Counted from the stretch's first letter, positions 48,201-59,947 are shown. The stretch: 64,000 bases of DNA from Elysia chlorotica (GCA_003991915.1 RQTK01000790.1:4514-68513); one strand, 5' to 3'. Notes: generated by a model not told the origin, from the letters alone. Numbers and translations are program-made.

Positions 48201-50017
48201 TAACATTACTCTATGTCCTTTGAGTTTGAGAAGTGCATATTACTCTTTTGTTTTTTTGTTATAATGCACAGAGAACATTTTTTTAAATTGTCTTGTCTGT
48301 TAGGTTTTAGAATGATGTAGGAAAAGAGAGAAAAAAACAAAAAAAATTGAATTTTCAGAATGTTCATAATTTTGTCGAGGATCCTAAACGACTCAATTAA
48401 TTGAAGTAACGGTTTATTTAAATGATGGGAAGCAAATTTAAAAAAAAAATACTGTGTTGTTCTGAAGGTTTTTTTAAAGTTTGTAAACTGCTGTAATAGG
48501 CTTAACCTCACAGGTCTTTAACTTTGAGCATTGTGACAGAGGCATGGTGCTCAAGCCTTGTGTGTCATCTGAAAAAAAGGTGATTTAAACAAATGTACTC
48601 TCAATTTGTTTTCAATTTTTGTTTTCCTTTTTTATTTCTTACTATCTTTTTCTACATCTACAAGGCTCAGACTTCAAATCCCAATCTTCAACAATTAAGA
48701 TCAGCGACAACATCATCAGCCAGCAAGATTCTGTGGCCAAAGATGAGGCTGATGCTTCAGGTCAGATCAGGAAAAGACACAGGCCCACTAAAATTCCGCA
48801 GTCTTCTGAAAGAACTCTATTAATATCTAAGGGAGCCCCTGCAGTAACAGCAGCAACAGGAGATAATATTGCAAAGTCAAAAACTGATTCTGCTGAAGCT
48901 GTTAGTAGTGGTTCCACTGCAACTGCTGATGTAAATAGCACTGGCAAAGGCAGCAGTGCTGGGGAAGAAGCAGGGAGGAAGCTGCGAGAGCCCTGGACCC
49001 AGAACCAGCAAACCATCTTTGAGTGGGCGCTCAAGCAGTACCCCAAGGGCACCGAGGCCAGGTGGGACAAAGTGGCGGATCACATACCTGGGAAATCCAA
49101 GGTACCCAAGCCTTTTTTTTTCTTCTGCTTTTCCAGTTTTAAAAAAGGTATCTCAAAAAACCTTACACAGTATTACAGAGATTGTTTAAATAGGACTGAC
49201 TTAAGGAATTATATTGTTTTGCCATATCAGTTGTACAGATTACTGTTTACAACTGCCTTTTGTTTATCATGTTATGCTATTTCAGTTTTACAGAGATAGT
49301 TTAAAACTCATTTTAAAACTGAAAGGGTAAAAAAACTGTCTTGACACCTACAAGACAATTTGCTATCAATACCTATAAGTATTTGTTTATAAATTATTTA
49401 AAATTATGTGTAGAGGAGATTGGATCTCATTTAAGTAGCCCTATAATAAGCCTTGACAGGAGCCTGATAGTCTGGGTGAATGCACAGATCAGAAGAATAT
49501 GTCTCAAATCTCAAAGTAACTACATTTTACTCTGAAAATGTGCACTGCTCTGCACCAGATTTGACCCTTTTCCCCCTGTCTGTCATGGGTTGAATTACAC
49601 TCGTAAACAGAAGCAGTAGCTACTTTTATTCACCGTTACCTTCAACTTGGCCCTCTCCAAAGTTGGCTAGTTTTGTGCAAAATGCTAGTTCTCCAGATTT
49701 TATCTGGGCGCTAAAGTGGGGAATAATTGTGCATGGAAGATACAGGATCAGAACGGACCCACAAACCAAGCTTTCATCTCAATTCATAGAAGTATACATT
49801 ATATTTGACATTTTTCTGTTTCTGTTTGTAAATGTGTGAGGGAAAGCTTAAAGATTGCTGGAAAGAGGATGCTTAGGGGTGTGATTGTTGAGAGCAAAAG
49901 TTATGTTCATTTCTTTCCGTTCTTTTTGTTCCATTACAGGAAGATTGCATGTTGAGATTCAAGGAGCTGGCTCTCTTGGTTAGCCAAAGGAAGAAAACGG
50001 ACCAGCAACAGCAGTAG
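39171..50017 (+). CDS. DNAJC1: DNAJC1-like ER co-chaperone, last six exons only
   Basis: DNAJC1 (MTJ1/ERdj1) is an ER membrane protein with a luminal J domain and a cytosolic tail holding two SANT domains. The exons are 39171-39281, 39787-39929, 40573-40689, 43112-43175, 48665-49101 and 49940-50017; all splice phases agree and give about 315 residues and a TAG stop. In order they carry a charged coil (QEEKRRRKIEEEEELARQ), a PKKKAPQELPEYTPEMY linker, SANT1 (GEWSDEELVLLSKAVNKF, GRSVAE), a Ser/Lys-rich spacer, and SANT2 (EPWTQNQQTIFEWALKQY, KSKEDCMLRFKELALLV). The SANT2 phrase is nearly diagnostic of DNAJC1. The first exon needs one base from a preceding exon, but no J-domain, HPD or transmembrane exon occurs upstream in the window. 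Family members have about 550 residues, so about 240 are missing. A pogo-type transposon gene sits in intron 43176-48664. Confidence 0.88.
39787..39929 (+). CDS. DNAJC1: DNAJC1-like exon b
   Basis: It encodes VKRKPKKKAPQELPEYTPEM then NYSAPTEGKKLDNLQEER. TTCTCAG acceptor and GTAATG donor; it ends in phase 0. Confidence 0.82.
40573..40689 (+). CDS. DNAJC1: DNAJC1-like exon c (SANT1)
   Basis: It encodes the first SANT helices, GEWSDEELVLLSKAVNKFPG and RWEKIAEMVGRSVAE. ATCCAG acceptor and GTGACC donor, phase 0. Confidence 0.9.
40859..42147. mobile_element. CAGTG-ended non-autonomous element, copy B (1.3 kb)
   Basis: It has the same ends and interior as copy A at 36904-38219, in the same orientation. 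It is flanked flush by the 6-bp direct repeat ATAAAA (40853-40858 and 42148-42153), a plausible target-site duplication. On the minus strand a frame of 114 codons (41242-40898) includes the phrase AKPRDYRRGI, which is also open in copy A; this may only reflect recent duplication. Confidence 0.85.
42148..43111 (+). other. Intron sequence with retroposon tail
   Basis: This is DNAJC1-like intron sequence. About 42780-42902 ends with GATGTTGAACATTAAAATGC and (CCAA)n, which looks like the 3' end of an old SINE or LINE. No gene is seen. Confidence 0.5.
43112..43175 (+). CDS. DNAJC1: DNAJC1-like exon d
   Basis: It encodes VTAKTKETKGSYQMSLSSSV then Q, completing SANT1. TTTTCAG acceptor and A/GTAAGT donor, phase 1. 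Confidence 0.85.
44030..44271 (-). repeat. tRNA-derived SINE, head type B
   Basis: The minus-strand head GAACTGGCTCAAAGCGTTGG then ATCCAGATCGGGAGG is followed by a B box near CGTTCAAATTCC. The shared body has GGTCGGTGTCAATATAAT and GGCTGAGACAGGAGTCATGG, and the tail is GCTGACGTTACATACTTTAA. It lies just before the transposase reading frame. Confidence 0.8.
44297..47604 (+). pseudogene. Pogo/Tigger-type transposase gene, decayed, with introns
   Basis: A DDE transposase of the pogo/Tigger group. Exon-like blocks are 44297-44628, 44851-45058, 45270-45448 and 45757 onward, with GT/AG borders. An N-terminal helix-turn-helix (SLRKASKHFGIATTTLHDKM) is followed by FLQRHP, RALVTPKN, a catalytic Asp in CDESGF (45020), TVLACMSAAG, a second Asp in LVDGHVSH (45861) and a third in QPLDQAFF (45972). 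An acidic Arg/Asp/Gly repeat (46254-46528), a Lys-rich coiled coil and a PHD-like C-terminus follow. Lesions: TAA in LGK-stop-RALVT (about 44906), frameshifts near 45830 and 46040, a lone in-frame TGA at 46624, and a split PHD finger (47490-47593). All three catalytic Asp codons survive. No convincing terminal inverted repeats were found by eye. It lies in a DNAJC1-like intron on the gene's strand. Confidence 0.85.
46254..46528 (+). repeat. Purine-rich 30-33-bp coding repeat in transposase tail
   Basis: Repeated GCGAGGAGAGAAGATGGAGA then TGGTGGTGAT units with variations in length by multiples of three encode ARREDGD-type acidic repeats. Staying in multiples of three suggests past selection on the reading frame. 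Confidence 0.85.
47605..48664 (+). other. Intron remainder after the transposon
   Basis: It contains a (GT)n/(TGTC)n patch at about 47655-47690, a CACCGAACATGTGTTCG-type hairpin near 47930 that could belong to the transposon end, and AT-rich sequence leading to the DNAJC1-like exon e acceptor. Confidence 0.45.
48665..49101 (+). CDS. DNAJC1: DNAJC1-like exon e (spacer and SANT2 start)
   Basis: 146 codons with the split first one. A Ser/Ala/Thr-rich spacer containing IRKRHRPTKIPQSSER is followed by REPWTQNQQTIFEWALKQYP and RWDKVADHIPGKSK. GTACCC donor, phase 0. A second AG six bases inside the exon gives an alternative acceptor that would keep the frame. Confidence 0.92.
49940..50017 (+). CDS. 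DNAJC1: DNAJC1-like exon f (stop)
   Basis: It encodes EDCMLRFKELALLVSQRKK then TDQQQQ and a TAG stop. ATTACAG acceptor. It completes SANT2. Confidence 0.92.
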   Translation, partial: EDCMLRFKELALLVSQRKKTDQQQQ

Positions 50018-50105
50018 CAGCTCTCTATGGATCAATTATAGGGAACATGAATATTAGTTAGTTGGATAGTGTGCAGAATTGTTTGTAAATTGTAATGACC
50101 ATGTT

Positions 50106-50111
50106 AATAAA
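50106..50111 (+). terminator. Polyadenylation signal AATAAA for the DNAJC1-like gene
   Basis: AATAAA lies 89 bases beyond the stop codon, the first canonical signal downstream. Confidence 0.6.
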
Positions 50112-53100
50112 TACTGTTATGGAAATGGATTAACAACTGTCAAGAAACATGCAGCTCATGATCGTATTACTTTCTCTTTTTCTCAGAAGATCCCATTTGT
50201 CTCAGCTATAAAATTTTGTTAAAGATGTTTAAGATATACACATGTCTTTATCTATATACCGTTGCCGCCGTGATAGGATCGAATAACTGCTACAGACAAT
50301 TTTTACAAGATAAACAAAAAACAATTTTTAAATTGACAAAGTTAGGAATAGTCATTTTATTAATTTTTTTATCGCAGCCAAGATATCACTTATCTTATTT
50401 TGCGATGGTGCTTATTAATTTCATCGCGACCAGATATCACTTATCTCATTTTTTTTAAGAAGGGGGACTTGATGGCTGTTTGCAATATTTTTATGTGGAG
50501 CTTTCAGGCGCATTCCTGTTTTCAAAGACTTCTTGATCCTTTTCCGTGCTGATCATAGACGTTACGAAATAATCGATAAAACCAGTTGTTCTAAGAAAGA
50601 TCTTCTGACAGACTCGTTTTCTAAGTTGGTTCATCTTCAGTTTATCATTATGCTCGAAGCACACGCATTCAAATTAAATTTGTGGGGAAAAAAATGTCCC
50701 CTTACGGCTATTTATGCAATCTTAATAAAATTAAAAAAAAATATTGGATGCCCCTATGACACATTTTGATCTTGGAAAAGGACCACATAGTGTAAATAGG
50801 TCAGGCGCCATGACTAACCTCTGACAATTATATGTGCTTCCACACAGAGACAGAGCAGGGAGACCTGGACTCCTGTCTCATCCCGTCACATCATACTGAC
50901 ACAGATCCAACCAGTAGGGGACGAAGTAGTAAATGGGACAAATACATTTTTGACCGATGTTCCCAAGCTAGTGAATTGGCTCCAAGTCTATGTAGGTACC
51001 ATGGAATACGTCTAGTCACTGTGGATGACAAAAAAAAATTCTTGAGCTCCTAGTTTGAGGCAATCATGAGTAGCATTTATAAATTAAAAAACAAAAAAAC
51101 AACAGACCCACACATACACACGCAAACACAATTTTCGCTCATTAAGTTAGCTTGCATAGTTTATGGTGAAGCTTAAAATCACCAGAATTTTTAGGAAAGA
51201 GAAGTACAAGTTGTTACTAGATATCTGTTTGTAAGAATTGCGAAGGTGAAAAATCTAATTTTTTGCCTCTCAATTGGAGGACCAAAAGAATCTGAATAGT
51301 GTCTATTATGTCTTCATTTTGAAAGGTAAAGCCTTTGCTGTAACTATAACAATGATGATCACTTTAAAACTAGTCATTGAGTGGACTTGCTTTATGAATA
51401 CATTACCTTTACATTTTTTTCTATGCCTTACCCATAAATATGTATAATGTCAATGTTATCTGTTCTCTTGCAAATTCATGTGTCATTATACTATTGCCAT
51501 TGCTCGTATGAATAGGTAAGAAATATAAAGAAGACTGCTATAATATGTTGTGTTGCATATCAAAATCTCTCTTTCTTTGTGTTTGGTCTAAAGACATAAC
51601 AAAATGATAAATCTTGGGTATTGAAATTTAAATTTTCCATTGAATGCCTATTATTTGATGACTATTCAGAAGAGGAATTTGAAGCAACAATTAACATTAA
51701 ATATAAATTGGTGCTATTGCTGAGGACCAAGTTTAAGTGCCTAGGTTAAACAGCCTTTCTTTTTTTTCTTTTTGTAACAAACTAAAATGATTTTACATAC
51801 TGCAAGAAAAGACTTATTGTTTGAAACATCTAATTCATGTAATTGTATCAATATCTTCAGCTAAGAGCTCAGTTTTAAGTGTAAAAAGTTGCTTGTTATA
51901 AACAAACTGGAAACTGTGCATAGAGTTTTACATTATGTGGGTCTTGATGTATTTGGACATTGCAAAGACTACTTGATTTATCTTGTATAATGATCTTCCC
52001 ATTAAGTTCAATACACCTCACTTGGTCGGTAACATATGAATGAAAACTAAAGAAAATACTGAAACTTAGTTTTGAAAGAAAATTAGATATTTTTGTGGGT
52101 ATTTTACATCAACTGGTTTCTATTGAACTTGTCACTTATTCAGTATTATGAATTATTCTTAACATTTCATGTAGCAAATACATTTATTAATTTTCCATAA
52201 TAATTTTTAGAATAGGTCAGATACTGTGAGTTATTGTGCCTCATGAAAGTGTCATTTGTAATACAAAGTTGCTTGGCTTTCTATCTGATATAAATGGAAC
52301 AAGCATGTTCATATTACTTGACGATACAATCTTCAAGTCTTTAAAATATACCTTTTGAATAATTGGATTGTATAGACATGTTATTGGTGCTAGAATGCCT
52401 GAATACCTAAATTTGCTATAAGTATAGATAATGTAGTATATCAAAAAAACTTGGAGAGAAAAAACACCACTGAATATTTTTTTGTATACAAATTGCAATG
52501 CACATGATTTCTCTAAAGGCAAATAAAAAATGTAATATTGATTCACATCTTTTCAATGATTCAGCATTTTTATATTCAATCTGAATTCGTAGGATGATCT
52601 GCAAGATTGATATTCTAAAAAGAGTGGTGCGAAAATTCATTTAGGTTTATGGAGAATTTTTTTTTTTTTAACGAACCTGGAAAATCAAATTTAAGATCCC
52701 CTCGACGCTCTATATTCATATTGTACGTAGGCCTCTAGAAACTAAACATATATGCAAGCTTATTATTATTCAAAATTGAAAATTCATAATTCCATTTATG
52801 TCACGACTTAAGATAAACATTAATAAAATTCAAAAACTTTATTAATTTGTGTACTAAACCATGTATTGTATTTGTGAGGCTCATCCCCTGGGTGTACATG
52901 TTTGTAGAAAGTTCTAGAAATCTTAGCACTATAATAAAATGTTTAAATGAAACTCGAGGTAGTTATGAAAAACAAAATTTTGTTCTTTAGCTCTTTTTAA
53001 GAAATAAGTAGACATGTACTCTAATCAACCAAAGTAAACTGACTAAAACCCATTGAAATTTAGTAATACATATTTTTCCTTTAACTAGTTATAATGGGGA

Positions 53101-53368
53101 AAAGAAATTATTTTTTTTACTGACTGCTAACCAAAAAAAAAAGAAAAAAAAAAGAAAGAAATTGAGATGATTAATTTAATGATCAATAGTGAACTGTAAA
53201 GCAATTTTGTTGTAATTTTTGGAATACCTTGTGTTCTGTTACCAGGCATCATTTAAAATAATGTACTTAGTTGGCAAGTCAAAATGTTGTTTCCTGTGAT
53301 AAAAGTTTTAATAAAACATATTGATATTCTTATTGATGACTTTTTGTAGCAAAGCTACATTGTCTTTT
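50112..53368. other. AT-rich intergenic stretch
   Basis: No gene was recognised. It contains an imperfect duplication of AGATATCACTTATCT at about 50380-50455 and one SINE fragment (50790-50970). A possible second polyadenylation signal lies near 53310. Confidence 0.45.
50790..50970 (-). repeat. SINE body fragment
   Basis: The plus strand shows CTCTGACAATTATATGTGCT, GGACTCCTGTCTCATCCCGT, ACTGACACAGATCCAACCAG and GGGACAAATACATTTTTGAC, the reverse of the shared body and the start of a type B head. The tail and A box are lost. Confidence 0.75.
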
Positions 53369-54566
53369 TTATAGATAATAATATATTATATTGCATTTAT
53401 ATAGCGCACTTCCATGATCTATCATGCTCAATGCGCTTAACAATGTCATTATCACAATTACAAAAGAAAAATAACCATTTATTATGATGTTGACAAAATA
53501 CAATATTACATTCAAAAGCCACCAGGAGTAGTTAGAGGTATTATCAACATTCACAGGTTCAATTTCAATCATCAAAAGGTAGAACTTTAGCATGCATTTA
53601 AAAATTTCCATGGAAGGTGCCTCCCTTATGTTTTTGGGAAGTTTGTTCCATACTTTGCGACCGAGATGGTACAAAAATTGCTGACCTGTTGATTTATTAT
53701 TTCTATTGGTACAACAAGGATGGTTTTATCAGCTAAAGATTTAAGCTGCATAGCAGGTACATATATCTTTAGATAGTCTGAGATAGATATAAGTGCCATC
53801 TGATTGAGGCATTTAAAGAAAATTGTGCACAACTTGTACAGTATCCTTTTTTTAATCAGGCAGCCAATGTAGATGGTAAAGAATAGAGCTAATGTGCTCA
53901 CGTTTTTCCATTCTCATAATATTCCTTGCTGCGCTATTTTGAACCATTTGCAGGCGATAATTAGTGTCGTTGGGGAGAGATGGTAGTAAAACATTACAGT
54001 GATCAAATTTGGAAAAAATCAAATATGAAACAAGGGTCTTGGTCACATTCTCATTTAAACAAGTTCGTGCGCTCGCAATTTTCCTAATTTGAAAATATAA
54101 CTTTTTACAGAGGTCAGTAACATAATTATGATGACATTGACATATTCTGATTAAAAAAACCACCTAGTTTTTTTTACTCTCTTGTTGCTATTTATCGTAT
54201 GACAATTGATGTTGATAGTTGTTCGAGGTACGTTTGCAACTTTATTTCCATTCAGTATGATTTCAGTTTTGTCATTTTTGAATTTTAGACTATTGCTAGT
54301 CATCCAAAGTTTTTCATTATAACACAGTCAGATGTTGCAGTGACTAAAAACTGTAAATCATCAACTTTGCATGCTTCATATAACTGAGTATCATCAGCAT
54401 AGAGATGGAATCTTAGTGTTCTATTAGGTTGATTAGAGGCTGAGAGTACAAAGTCAAAAGTAATGGTGAGCCTTGTGGGACATCGCATTGAATTGGAATG
54501 TAGTCAGAGTAAGATATACCAATCTAAACTGACTGATATCTATTGCATAAAAAAAAGACTCACACA
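53369..54566 (-). mobile_element. LINE reverse-transcriptase remnant (C-terminal part)
   Basis: On the minus strand, in order but in several frames: DVPQGSPLLLTLYSQPL (about 54520-54450), then the catalytic box FHLYADDTQLYEA (YADD at 54401-54390), LYFQIRKIASARTCLNEN, VTKTLVSYLIFSKFDHCN, LQMVQNSAARNIMR, LYHLHWLP, and at the end VWNKLPKNIREAPSMEIFK. This is the standard polymerase-to-C-terminus order of an APE-type LINE (L2/CR1/Jockey group). Frameshifts separate the blocks and the 5' part is absent, as usual for truncated insertions. Confidence 0.85.
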
Positions 54567-54690
54567 TCCGCACAGTTTTTGTTCTGTTGCAGAGGGTAGG
54601 GCGATGTTATTATCCTTCCCAAGAAGCTGATTTGTTGCAGCAGCGAAAAGCTCTTTGCCCGTGGTGACATTTTGATACTTATCTTAATAC

Positions 54691-54750
54691 ATATAATATT
54701 AACAGGCGCATAGAAAAACGTAATATTAAGAGGCGCATAGAAAATTATTT
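54691..54750. repeat. Tandem duplication, about 2 x 27 bp
   Basis: TAATATTAACAGGCGCATAG then AAAAACG is repeated once with one change (AAGAGGCGCATAG). Confidence 0.8.
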
Positions 54751-55345
54751 TGGCAGTTAGTTGATCTAGCATCTACTAACAGCGAATTCTAAATGCATTT
54801 TGATTCTCATCACGTTTTATTGTGAGATAGAAACTAATCAGTCTGGGGGAAAAGTTTTACACACAAAAATCTATAGTCAAATCCACCTTGTGTACATGAA
54901 CTAATGAAAAATCCAATTTTGCTTGCTCATACTGAGTCATAGCTTGGAATATGCAAATTATAATTTGAATAATAATGCCAAAAAATCAAATAACAAACAT
55001 GCAGGATGAATATTATTAAATTTCATATCCTTAAAATTATTGCACTGATAGTAAAGGATATCAATATTCAAATTGTGGGTTGCATTGTTAATTTTGCCTG
55101 ACCCGAGTGTTTATTTTGCGGTGTGTACGCTGGGCATTCAAGGTGGAGCGGTCGCACTTCCTGTGTTATAAATAAAACCTGCGACTCTACCTCCATACCT
55201 TTTGCGCGTTGATGGTGTTAATCAATACAAAATAATTTGACATAAACCTATTAATCGCCTTTAAAGTGATTATCTTGTAAATAAATGTAGTTTGAATGGA
55301 AAGTGAATTATGGATATGTGTGTCCATGCATATGGAAAGATAATA

Positions 55346-55498
55346 CATTTCGATGTCAGTTTGACGTGACTGGCTGAAACAGGAGTCATGCCATTCCCGT
55401 TATGTCTCGTGTGTGGTAGCACGAAAAATTGGCAGACGTCATTCATGGGTCTCGTCCACAATATTGTTCTGATGTTGGACGTTAAACCAACTCGACTA
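55346..55498 (+). repeat. SINE 3' two-thirds
   Basis: It carries GACTGGCTGAAACAGGAGTC, TCTCGTGTGTGGTAGCACGA, TCTCGTCCACAATATTGTTC and TTGGACGTTAAACCAACTC. The tRNA-like head is missing. Confidence 0.85.
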
Positions 55499-56267
55499 TA
55501 TACTGAACCAGTATATTCTTTCGAACTAGAACCCAAGAAGAAGCACCAACAAACCCATCAAAATGAAGCAAAATCAAAGCGAAACACTTCACCTTAAACA
55601 TCAACATAGACGTTCAATTCAAACGCAATGCTGAAAGTGCAAAGATTGTAAACTAAAATATATTTAAATTTAAATGAATGTTTAAGCCGTTGGACAACAA
55701 ATAAAGTTCGAAAACGCGGAGCACGAATTGCTTTGGGCCAAGGAATGCCACAAAAATTGGAAAACAACCAGTCACGTGGACGTCGGAAAGGTCCACCAAC
55801 ACTGCGCCTCATGGTTAGCGTCATTCATGTTTAACTGTGATCTTGAGGGAAAACAGCCATTATTGGTCGAAACATTCCTGTTTACTTCTCTTCAAAATAG
55901 CAAATCTTTTTAGAGCGAAAGAATTTGGTTAGGATTATCCCAGTGTTTGTTAAGGTCTGTTCTGGGGACGAGTGACGCATACTTTCCTTTGGAATGTTTT
56001 GTTATTTTTTCTGGCTGGGAAGCGAGATGCTTTCCTATCTTGCAAAGAATCAATTAAAAAAATAAAACATGTGAAAAATCGTGCAGCACCGAGGTTCTTG
56101 ACATTAAATATTACGTCTGCTTTCTGAACGAATCGCTCCAAAACGAAGCACAACTTAACATGGGAACAGATGGGTAGTATTGGTAGTACTCTTTTTGCAG
56201 TCCGAGCTGAGTACATTGTATACCGTACACAGGGTCACCAGAGTGGATTTGCGTCGATTCGTTGTCT

Positions 56268-56271
<4 letters not shown>

Positions 56272-56323
<52 letters not shown>
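56272..56323 (+). repeat. (CT)n microsatellite
   Basis: A C run followed by a perfect CT tract. Confidence 0.95.
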
Positions 56324-56327
<4 letters not shown>

Positions 56328-57739
56328 ACATACAGACACGACTGCTTGATATGAAGCAGAATTATGACAAACACTTCCGGACACAACAGAAAAATAATAA
56401 TCACAATTTTTTGTGAGCTGCGATAGTGTTTGGGCTTGTCGTGAACCAAAACATGAGATTGAAAAATGTAACTGTTTCTTCAGTTTTCAGTTGGTCTTAT
56501 TTTTCTCCTCAATAAATAAATAATATTTCTTCTAAAATATAAGATAATGACAATGCTGCAAGTACCAGTTATAAACGTCATACTATTCACATTGTCTCAA
56601 ATGTCTTCTTATACACGTATGTCTTTTACTGGCTTGTTTCATTTCTATTTTCGAAAATTACAACACGTTATTATACCACCTATGTCCTATTTAAAAATTT
56701 TTAATGGGGTTTGTTAAGTAAAAACGAAGCTTAGAATCTGTGTAAACGCTTTATTACATAGACTTAATGAGTAACGAATTGAGACAAACGCACTGACTAC
56801 GGAAAATTAGAAAGTGGCATACAAATCAAATTCGGATTTCGCCAAAAATGTTGCTGAACTGTGCTTGAACACGTTGCTTGCAGAATGTGCAGAATGATGA
56901 CGCAACAGCCTGTACTGAGAAGCCTTTACAGTTCTAAAGTAGTGACGTTGGTAGAGTCACGTGCACGGACCAAGGAACATTTAAAAAATTAAAAAAATAC
57001 CATAAAGGATTATGCAATATGCTACTTTTTTACTCAATATTTGTGTACTACTGTTTTATATTTCGAATGGGTTAATAAATCGATAGTACATAATACGTCA
57101 TAATTAAATCAAAATAATTATTTATTATCCAAAAAAACCACAGTTGTACGGGTCTATTAGTTTTAAAACGATTGGGTCTATTGGACATATCAACTATATT
57201 AGTTGTAACAAAGTAGAAACGAAAACATAAACAAACGCTTTTAGTCTTTAGTATAGATCTAAGTTTTTGAGTGGAAAAATTATAAGTTTTGAAAGGTAGT
57301 CTTGGCTCGGTACCTGTTCTATAAAAATGTTTCTGATTACACTGGCATCTAATAATCACCTGATACATTCAGGGCAAAATAGCAACGATAGCAAGTCATG
57401 CACTTAATAAATAATGTGATAAAAAAAAACTACTTTTTCCTTTCCTTTCTTTCATACATATTCACGCGCGCTTTATCTCAAGAAAAACAACAGTCATAAA
57501 ATGATGCTGTTTTTTAAAGAGGACAACAGCATCGATTGTTTCCGAAATAGAAATGCGTTATTATTAAAAGGTTCGCTCCTATGAGGTATTTCTATGGGCA
57601 AGTCTGTTGGGGAGATGTCATTGGGCAAATGGGAATATCCTAAACAAAGACTGCAGGTAGGCTAGGTAACCTGATGTGTAGCACGCCAGTCATAGGGACT
57701 TTCTTGTCAGTCAATGGCTCCAGTTTTACATGGTGCTTC

Positions 57740-57992
57740 ATGGATAAATGGGGATGTCAGGTCTTCTGTCTCAGCGGGTCAATTATTTATCTCAGCGGGT
57801 CAATTATTTATACTGAAATCAAACCACCGAAATTATAACGATTATATGGGCGCAGACCCAACCTGTAATGAACAAGTCACGATCGGGTTTCGAACTGGTG
57901 CTATAAATTAATGGTAAAGACTCCCATTGTACTACTTACACACTTTTATTTGTAAGTTCAGCGCTCTACCGATTGGGCTATTTTGCGCCATG
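57740..57992 (-). repeat. Diverged tRNA-derived SINE with internal 21-bp duplication
   Basis: On the minus strand the head reads GGCGCAAAATAGCCCAATCG then GTAGAGCGCTGAACTTAC (A box). A B-box-like CCAGTTCGAAACCCGATC follows after an insertion. The body start GTTGGGTCTGCGCCC is weakly conserved. CTCAGCGGGTCAATTATTTAT is tandemly duplicated at about 57768-57811. Confidence 0.6.
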
Positions 57993-58444
57993 TGAGTGAA
58001 ATATCCGTCACACCCATTATTTTATGTATTGACAGATTCCTTTACAATTTTGTAATGAGATCTTTGCCTCGGCTTTCATGAACTACTTCAATAAAGTGTC
58101 TTGAATCTGAGCCAAAAAGCAAAAGTTTTCTTAAACCTGATTGGCGTAGTTTCTATTTTTAAAGCAATCTTCTCTAAGGTGATTTATTATAGATTTACCA
58201 TTGGTGGACATTCGGGTTAAATTGACGATGCTTTTGGGATGCACCGCTATCCTCTATTCATCGTATAACAATTCTTCAAAAATCTTACGAGGTATTCATT
58301 GCTACCAGTCTCATATTATGAATGGATTATTATTGATAGAGAAAGCGGTGCCGTGGTTCGCACCATCGAAAACCATAAGATGAAACATTTTATCATCAAT
58401 AGTCTCACTAGAGAAAAGGTCAATTTTGTAATAAGGAGTTCATA

Positions 58445-58447
<3 letters not shown>

Positions 58448-58495
<48 letters not shown>

Positions 58496-58508
58496 CCTCC
58501 CTCTCTCT
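58448..58508 (+). repeat. (CT)n microsatellite
   Basis: CT tract ending in CCCTCCCTCC variants. Confidence 0.95.
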
Positions 58509-58957
58509 CCATACTTTTTGTGGAGAAAAATAGCAATACTAAAATAGAGCAAAGATATAAACAAACTTATAAATGTAGTAACGTTATTTACCACTGAAAA
58601 GATCCCATATTTGACATTTCCGACGTTCAGTGTGGAGAGGGTACGATAGATAACGAAAATCTAAGCACTTCAGTTTGGTACCCATAAACAGGAAAATAAG
58701 CAAAAACGACGATTGCCCAGAACAACGATCAGCTTTCCATTTGGATGACGCACCAGTGTTCCACACAGCCTTATTTTTAGAATAACAGAATGTTGTGACT
58801 TTGCCACGCTGAATGTGGACCAAGAAACCACGTTCACGTCAAACATTTGGAGAGCGTACAGACTAACAGGGAGCGCAATAGTAGATGTATAGTTTATCCA
58901 TGAGAATAAGGTTCAAAATCACTAGGCATTTTTTCTCCATATTTTCACACTTTCTTC

Positions 58958-59028
58958 CTCTCCCTCTTTATCTCTCTGTCTCTCTGTCTCTCCGTCTCTG
59001 TCTGTCTGTTTGTCTCTCTCTCCACCCC

Positions 59029-59081
<53 letters not shown>
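58958..59081 (+). repeat. (CT)n and CTGT-type microsatellite
   Basis: Imperfect TCTCTGTC repeats pass into a perfect CT tract. Confidence 0.92.
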
Positions 59082-59085
<4 letters not shown>

Positions 59086-59857
59086 CCTCCTACTTTCATG
59101 AATGCATCTTTTAGCTGTAAACATTCCACAAATACCCCGAACTAGCGGTTAATTATTGTTCTCTGGTAGTATAATGCGGGTTGTAAAGTGGTGTATGCCC
59201 TAACAACAAAGTTGGTGTATCTCCATCCAGACAAAAAGTCTGCCAGTTCGATATTGAACCTATACTTATGTATGAGTGCAAGGGTTAGATAATTCAAACA
59301 AACACATACGAAATCGGATGCAGCTAAAATGTGATTCTTAGAGGAATGATCACAAAGAAGTCTGATGAAACAGTCTTCACCAAAGCGAGATCAATAATTA
59401 TTGGTAGACGCATTTCATTCCTTTTTGGACATGGTTGTGATAGAAGAGGAAACGCTCTGTAAGATCTTAACATGGCAATTGGAGTGAGCGAATTGAAAAA
59501 TTGAAACGCAGTAGGGGAAAACAACGAGAAAAGATAATGATATGAACTAACAAAACGACTTAACATAAGAAATCGACGCAGGCATTGAAAGCAGTAAGGC
59601 ATAGGAACGTGTTGAGGGAAACAAAGCACGGTACCTATCGAAGAAACAACTCGGTCTATTTGCCTATCCACAAAAATATTATCTGATGTCTTTCATCCTA
59701 TTGCATGACTGTGCTATTCTTCACACTAAAAAACCAGCGTCAATCAGGTTGGCGATAACATAATGGTACAACAAATCTCCAACCCAGGCATGTCCATTTT
59801 AGCCAAGTAATGTACCAAAAATGCGATTGCTCTATTTCCGTATGTCTGTTAGTTTGT

Positions 59858-59860
<3 letters not shown>

Positions 59861-59947
<87 letters not shown>

